Shown in pieces: positions 18,575 to 22,344 of a stretch of DNA of 22,344 nt. Under the pieces are notes generated by a model that ran no database searches, was not told the origin of the DNA, and saw only the letters and a program-made list of their open reading frames with translations. Position 1 is the first letter of the stretch; every line of letters begins with the position of its first letter. The position numbers and the translations under genes are program-made. Source of the DNA: Brachionus koreanus (Eukaryota > Rotifera > Eurotatoria > Ploima > Brachionidae); NCBI GenBank assembly GCA_016987375.1, contig PJRA01000196.1, forward strand, positions 502,021-524,364, in the 5' to 3' direction.

Positions 18575-19198
18575 AGAATAGGTGGACATTTTCTTTTATA
18601 ACATTCAATAATATAAAAAATGATCACCAAAAATTATTAGTGATAACTTAAATTATAACTTAATAAATATACCAATTTTAAAGTTAAAAGTAAAAAGTAA
18701 AAAAAAATTTTGCAATTTTGATGTTGTAATATTTTGAAATCTTAATATAATGTAAAAAATAGATTGTGACAATTTTGAAAAAATGAATTTGTATAAGCTA
18801 AATAATGTTAAAGAAAGTCCAGAAATAGAAAGAAAGAGTATAGAGAATTCTTGGCTTTAAATAAATAAGGCCTAGTGCATTCTAATAAGTGTTGTAATAA
18901 CATGTCTTGCAAAAATTTTGATTTTCAAATGAAGTCAAATTTTTGGAAGAGAGATAAAAATTCATCAAGTTTGATTCTAAATTATAGGTGCAAAGGATGT
19001 CGTACTTTCAATATTTGATTTATATTTGACTTGTAAATAACTCTTTTTTTCTATATTGATCATATAATTTTTTTTTTGAATCACGTATTTTTATCTATAT
19101 TCACATATTTTCATTTAAAATTTAAATTTAAATAAATTTTTTGTAGTAAATATTTAAATTTTCACCTATTTTATGATCACAAATTATGTGATCACTGA

Positions 19199-19272
19199 TA
19201 ATCACCTAATTAGGTTGGTAACTTAGGATCAAATATTTTGTGATCAAGTGATCAAATAAAGCAATAGACTCA
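19199..19272 (-). repeat. Right terminal inverted repeat of the GATCAC element
   Basis: On the minus strand begins tgagtctattgctttatttg. Just inside it is an additional palindrome (gatcacaaattatgtgatc) not present in the left arm. Confidence 0.75.
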
Positions 19273-19287
19273 AAAAAATATATAAAT

Positions 19288-19375
19288 AAAGTAATTCACA
19301 GACATAGTACTGTAAAAAACGGCATAAGTCATCAATTGTGCCATTTATTTTTATTCATTATAAACTAAACTAAAC
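19288..19375 (-). repeat. LINE 3' tail, inverted copy 2
   Basis: On the minus strand it reads gtttagtttagtttataatg, then aaatggcacaattgatgac and gccgttttttacagtact, matching 13448-13534. No ORF2 sequence precedes it on its strand, as expected for a strongly 5'-truncated LINE insertion. Confidence 0.75.
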
Positions 19376-19803
19376 ATAATTATAGTGGATGGCTAAAAAC
19401 TTAATGTAGATTTGTGATTGCAATAACCGATGGGTTTAAGAGTCTGAAACAGAAGAGATAGGCGAACCAACATTTGGAGGATAGAGCAATTGGTTTGTTA
19501 GTATTGAACTAACTACACGTCTGGTACTTTACATTTGTGTAACAACTCTATCTACAATTAAATATTTACAAACTTTATTTAATTTATAAACACACGTATT
19601 TACAAACTTAAAAGTCTCATGTCACTTTAACGTGCCATCTTATAATACTTATATAATATAAAAAAGTTCTAATGATTATTTCAACTTCAAGCTTTTTTTA
19701 CAAATTAACTATTTACATTATTTTCACTATTTACATTTTTTAAACTCAATGGCTCCTAAGTAAAGTGGCGTCACTTCTCTATTCTTTTAATTTAGAAATA
19801 AAT
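19376..19803. other. Moderately AT-rich segment, not identified
   Basis: Base composition is more mixed than the surroundings. It contains the doubled motifs atttacaaact (near 19564 and 19600) and actatttacatt (near 19710 and 19729), and cactttaacg (19624) opposite taaagtggcg (19760). It could be a decayed LTR or MITE, but no boundaries were established. Confidence 0.35.
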
Positions 19804-19889
19804 ATTGGTGAAATAAATTTGTCAGTTCTTGTCTACTGCGACGATATAGTCTTATTATCACCATCCGAAAAACACATTAAAATCTTGCT
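19804..19889 (+). pseudogene. LINE reverse transcriptase fragment, second copy
   Basis: 86 bases match 1272-1357 with three differences. They read IGEINLSVLVYCDDIVLLSP and SEKHIKILL, the catalytic YxDD block. Both ends are abrupt: neither the upstream LSPYLFN nor the downstream YLGLP segment is present. The high identity shows a common recent source. Confidence 0.85.
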
Positions 19890-22208
19890 TGAACTAACTC
19901 ATTTGGATCAAGAAACATGAAAAAAAAATAAAATTTTATTTTCATTTATATCTTTTTGTTCTAATTATATAATTAATTTTTTTTACTCAACAACAAAAAT
20001 ATTTTTTTTTTAAAAAAAAAAATTATTTAAATAAGGAAAATTAAAAAAAAAACAGAAATATTAAAACAGATAAATTTTTGAAACATGTGTTTGATTTAAA
20101 TTGATTAAACATGATTTTAAATTTATCAATTAAAAATAGAAATAAATAAAAATAAATTTTTTTAAATTAACATCATTTATTAACTATTATATAACTACTT
20201 TTTAAGCACAAAAAATGGTTATTTATCACTAATTTAAACATTGTGATTGTTGATACTTTTTTTTTAAACTCAATTAAATTATAAAATATTCAATAGCTAG
20301 CGCGAAAAATAGGTATTTGTTTAATGCCCAAAGCTTATAATTGGAATTTATTTGAAAAATAGTGAGAAAATTCAAGTTTATTTTTTGATTATTAAATTAT
20401 AAGAATTCTTTCTTATGTAACTTTAGACTTATAAGTGGTTGAACAGTGAAAGTTATTTTCTACTAAAAAAAAAAATCTATTAATTTATACCAAATTTGTT
20501 TATTATTTCAATCTATAGTAACACTATTTGGCCTCTTAATAAAAACTCATATAATTCATTATTAACTACTTATTCTATTACTTTGATGATCTTAAAAGAA
20601 TTTTTTTGTTGAGTCAAAGAATCAAAAACGAAAGCTTATTATTAGCTTATTTTCTAGAAAAAATTACTTTAATTTTTATTCCATATTCACACTAATTATT
20701 TTCTATAAAATTACTTTAGAAAAAAAAATTTTTAAAGTTATTTTATTTAATTAACTAAGTATCAATTCCACGAACCACGATTTTTTCTTATGAAATATTT
20801 TGTTTAAAATATCTTTTGCGATAACTCTTCATTTTAATTTTAAATCATTTTTAAGTACAAAAAATGCGCTCTAAATTTATTAAGTTACAACAAAGACTTG
20901 AATTCGGATGTTGTGGAGATTCGTTCAGCAATACAGAATTTATTGAGAACACTTTTTTTTAAACGGCCATCTTCTAAGGCTTATGCAAAAACACGTACAA
21001 CCTATTTTTACTAATTTTAAAAGAATTACATTTTATCATTTTTATTATTATACATTATTTTTTTATTTGAAATTATTTAATTAAAATTTCGTGTTGACGT
21101 GTTGATTAAGCATTTGTTTTTATTTTTGTTTATTTTGTCTAAATGGAACGGGAGAAAAAGAAAATTCAATTGTTCAGAAAGGGGTATTTTATAATTCTAG
21201 ATGCCACTATTGAAAAGTCAATAATTTTTATTTTTAAATTTTATATTTTTTATAAATAAATCTTTTCTAATAAATAACTACCTTTTACTCTAATTTAAAA
21301 AATAATGAGTCTAATGTAAATGAAACAAACGAATACAATTTAGACTAATCTAGAATTATTTAGTGTAAGCTATTTTTCTATAATCACATATAATCTTTGC
21401 CATTCGATTGTTCTAAAAATGAAGGTTCATAGAAAATTGTTATCACTGCATTTAATAAAAGTAAAATATTTGCGAGTAATTTAAATCTTTTAAAATAAAG
21501 AAACCACATCTAACGGAAAAAATTGTCAAAAAATAAAATCAAAATTGTGCTTTTTTTTTTCTTAAAATGATTGAATAAAAAATGCCTAAGCTTAAAGCAA
21601 AAATAAATTAATATTTATTTTTTAAAAATATAGAGGATTTAATTATCTTCAAAACGGTATTTATCAAAGGTTTCAATTCTTTAAAATTGAAGAATTTTAC
21701 CAAAAAAAAATCCATTTTTACTTATATTTTTTTATAATTTTTAGCTATGAGCTTTAAAAAAAAAGAGCTAGTTGACTATTTATTTTCATACAATTAGTGG
21801 TCGAAAGATCAGGGTCTTATCATTATCCTATAAACATGTGGTCCGTTAAAAGCATACATTTGCTCGTGTTTAAGTCCTCACAGAAACCTTGAACCAGAAG
21901 ATTGGCATTAGCTTTAGAGAAAAGGGTACAAATAGTTATCAAACAAAAAAATGATTATAATCGCGTTGTATCGATTTTCCTACTCCACTCTGTCTACTCT
22001 ATAATTTCAAATGAATTTGAGATGATTTTTTTGGTCTAAACACAAAATTTTTTTGTTAGACCCAACTTCCTATTTTTTTCTGTTTTATTAATTTAAGACA
22101 AAAAATTTTACAATGTCACTATGATTATGATTGTTATTTAGATAGACTTTATATTAATTTCCTTTTAAAATATTTGTTTTTTTCCAGAAGCTATTTAAAT
22201 AATTAAGC
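19890..22208. other. AT-rich DNA without recognised genes
   Basis: Mostly A/T runs. Two patches are less AT-rich: about 20880-21000 (a 32-codon frame from ATG 20864 with no recognisable motif) and about 21800-21930 (no readable domain). Nothing else is supported. Confidence 0.6.
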
Positions 22209-22344
22209 TAACGGGTGATGCATAAGTAAATGGACAAAAGTTAAGTTAACTTGCCCGAAAAAGTATACGAGGGAGGTTGGCAAGCCTCAACAGAGCAACA
22301 ACTGATTAACCGCATTAAATTCAAGTTGAAGGAATTTGACTTAA
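22209..22344 (+). mobile_element. Tc1-like element relic, terminal sequence joined to transposase tail (partial)
   Basis: After a TA (22209-22210) the sequence acgggtgatgcataagtaaa, then tggacaaaag, looks like a Tc1/mariner-type terminus. Only about 40 bases later it reads LARK and, after a one-base shift, VYEGGWQASTEQQLINRIKF and KLKEFDL to the window end. VYxxGxQ following LA(R/K) is the usual stretch downstream of the NPIENLW motif in Tc1-like transposases. A left end next to a transposase C-terminus implies a large internal deletion or a rearranged copy. The right end is outside the window. Confidence 0.5.

Larger units (their letters stand above)
18493..19280. mobile_element. GATCAC-rich foldback DNA transposon, about 770 bp
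   Basis: The left end (18501-18574) and right end (19199-19272, minus strand) match over about 72 bases: GTCTATTGC, TTTGATCA, GATCAC, AAATAT, AAGTTACCAA and CTAATTAGGTGAT appear in the same order in both. AAAAAATA flanks each side (18493-18500, 19273-19280), a possible 8-bp duplication but low in complexity. Both ends contain several GTGATC/GATCAC units in both orientations, including the palindrome GGATCAC-7-GTGATCC at 18526-18546. The interior is AT-rich with no complete frame; one short stretch near 18983-19012 reads YRCKGCRTFN, a possible zinc-ribbon remnant. Confidence 0.75.

Noticed and set aside
19622..19773. CACTTTA and TAAAGTG as ends of a possible short element
   Set aside because: Only seven bases match and the flanks share no duplication.
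20864..20962. 32-codon plus-strand frame containing EFGCCGDSFSNTEFIENTFF
   Set aside because: The least AT-rich patch of its area, but too short and without known motif, splice context or repeat evidence.

Overview
The window is very AT-rich eukaryotic DNA with long spliceosomal introns (GT-AG), A/T homopolymer runs and many decayed transposons. This points to an invertebrate animal. The style of the LINE reverse transcriptase and the AT bias would suit a rotifer such as Brachionus, but that is a guess; the sequence alone does not fix the phylum.

Only one host gene is well supported. It lies on the minus strand and fills the left half of the window: a PX-SH3-RhoGAP protein of the ARHGAP32/ARHGAP33 family (Drosophila CdGAPr type). 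I can assemble four coding exons with matching splice phases: 11137-9974 (start codon, PX, SH3, first half of RhoGAP), 6486-5999 (second half of RhoGAP and a conserved post-GAP segment), 5102-4465 (lysine run, then Ser/Pro/Gln-rich) and 596-1 (acidic Ser-rich tail, running off the left edge). Together they give 962 open codons. The last exon has no start codon of its own and is easy to miss. The 5'UTR is probably spliced, with a strong acceptor at 11213.

The three introns and the right half (11.2-22.3 kb) hold mobile-element debris and unassigned AT-rich DNA. Intron 3 (597-4464) contains a LINE relic (840-1640), a mariner-type transposase tail (2225-2635) and a complete-ended but inactivated Tc1/mariner element with a DD41D triad, terminal inverted repeats and TA duplications (2701-4057). 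Intron 1 (6487-9973) contains a pogo/Tigger-like terminus (8165-8240) and a possible 51-bp microexon (7674-7724).

The upstream half holds a foldback MITE with a clean 8-bp target duplication (11637-11995), two CR1-like LINE relics (12310-13534) and a 216-bp piggyBac-like MITE in TTAA sites (13569-13792). It also holds an internally deleted mariner (16893-17260), a GATCAC-rich foldback element (18493-19280), an inverted copy of the CR1-like 3' tail (19288-19375), a second fragment of the first LINE family (19804-19889), and the end of a Tc1-like relic at the right edge. No tRNA, rRNA, CRISPR array or second host gene was recognised. I did not find a convincing undescribed biological system; the most checkable novelties are the MITEs, the DD41D element with its apparently copied 41-bp insert, and the splice variants suggested for the RhoGAP gene.
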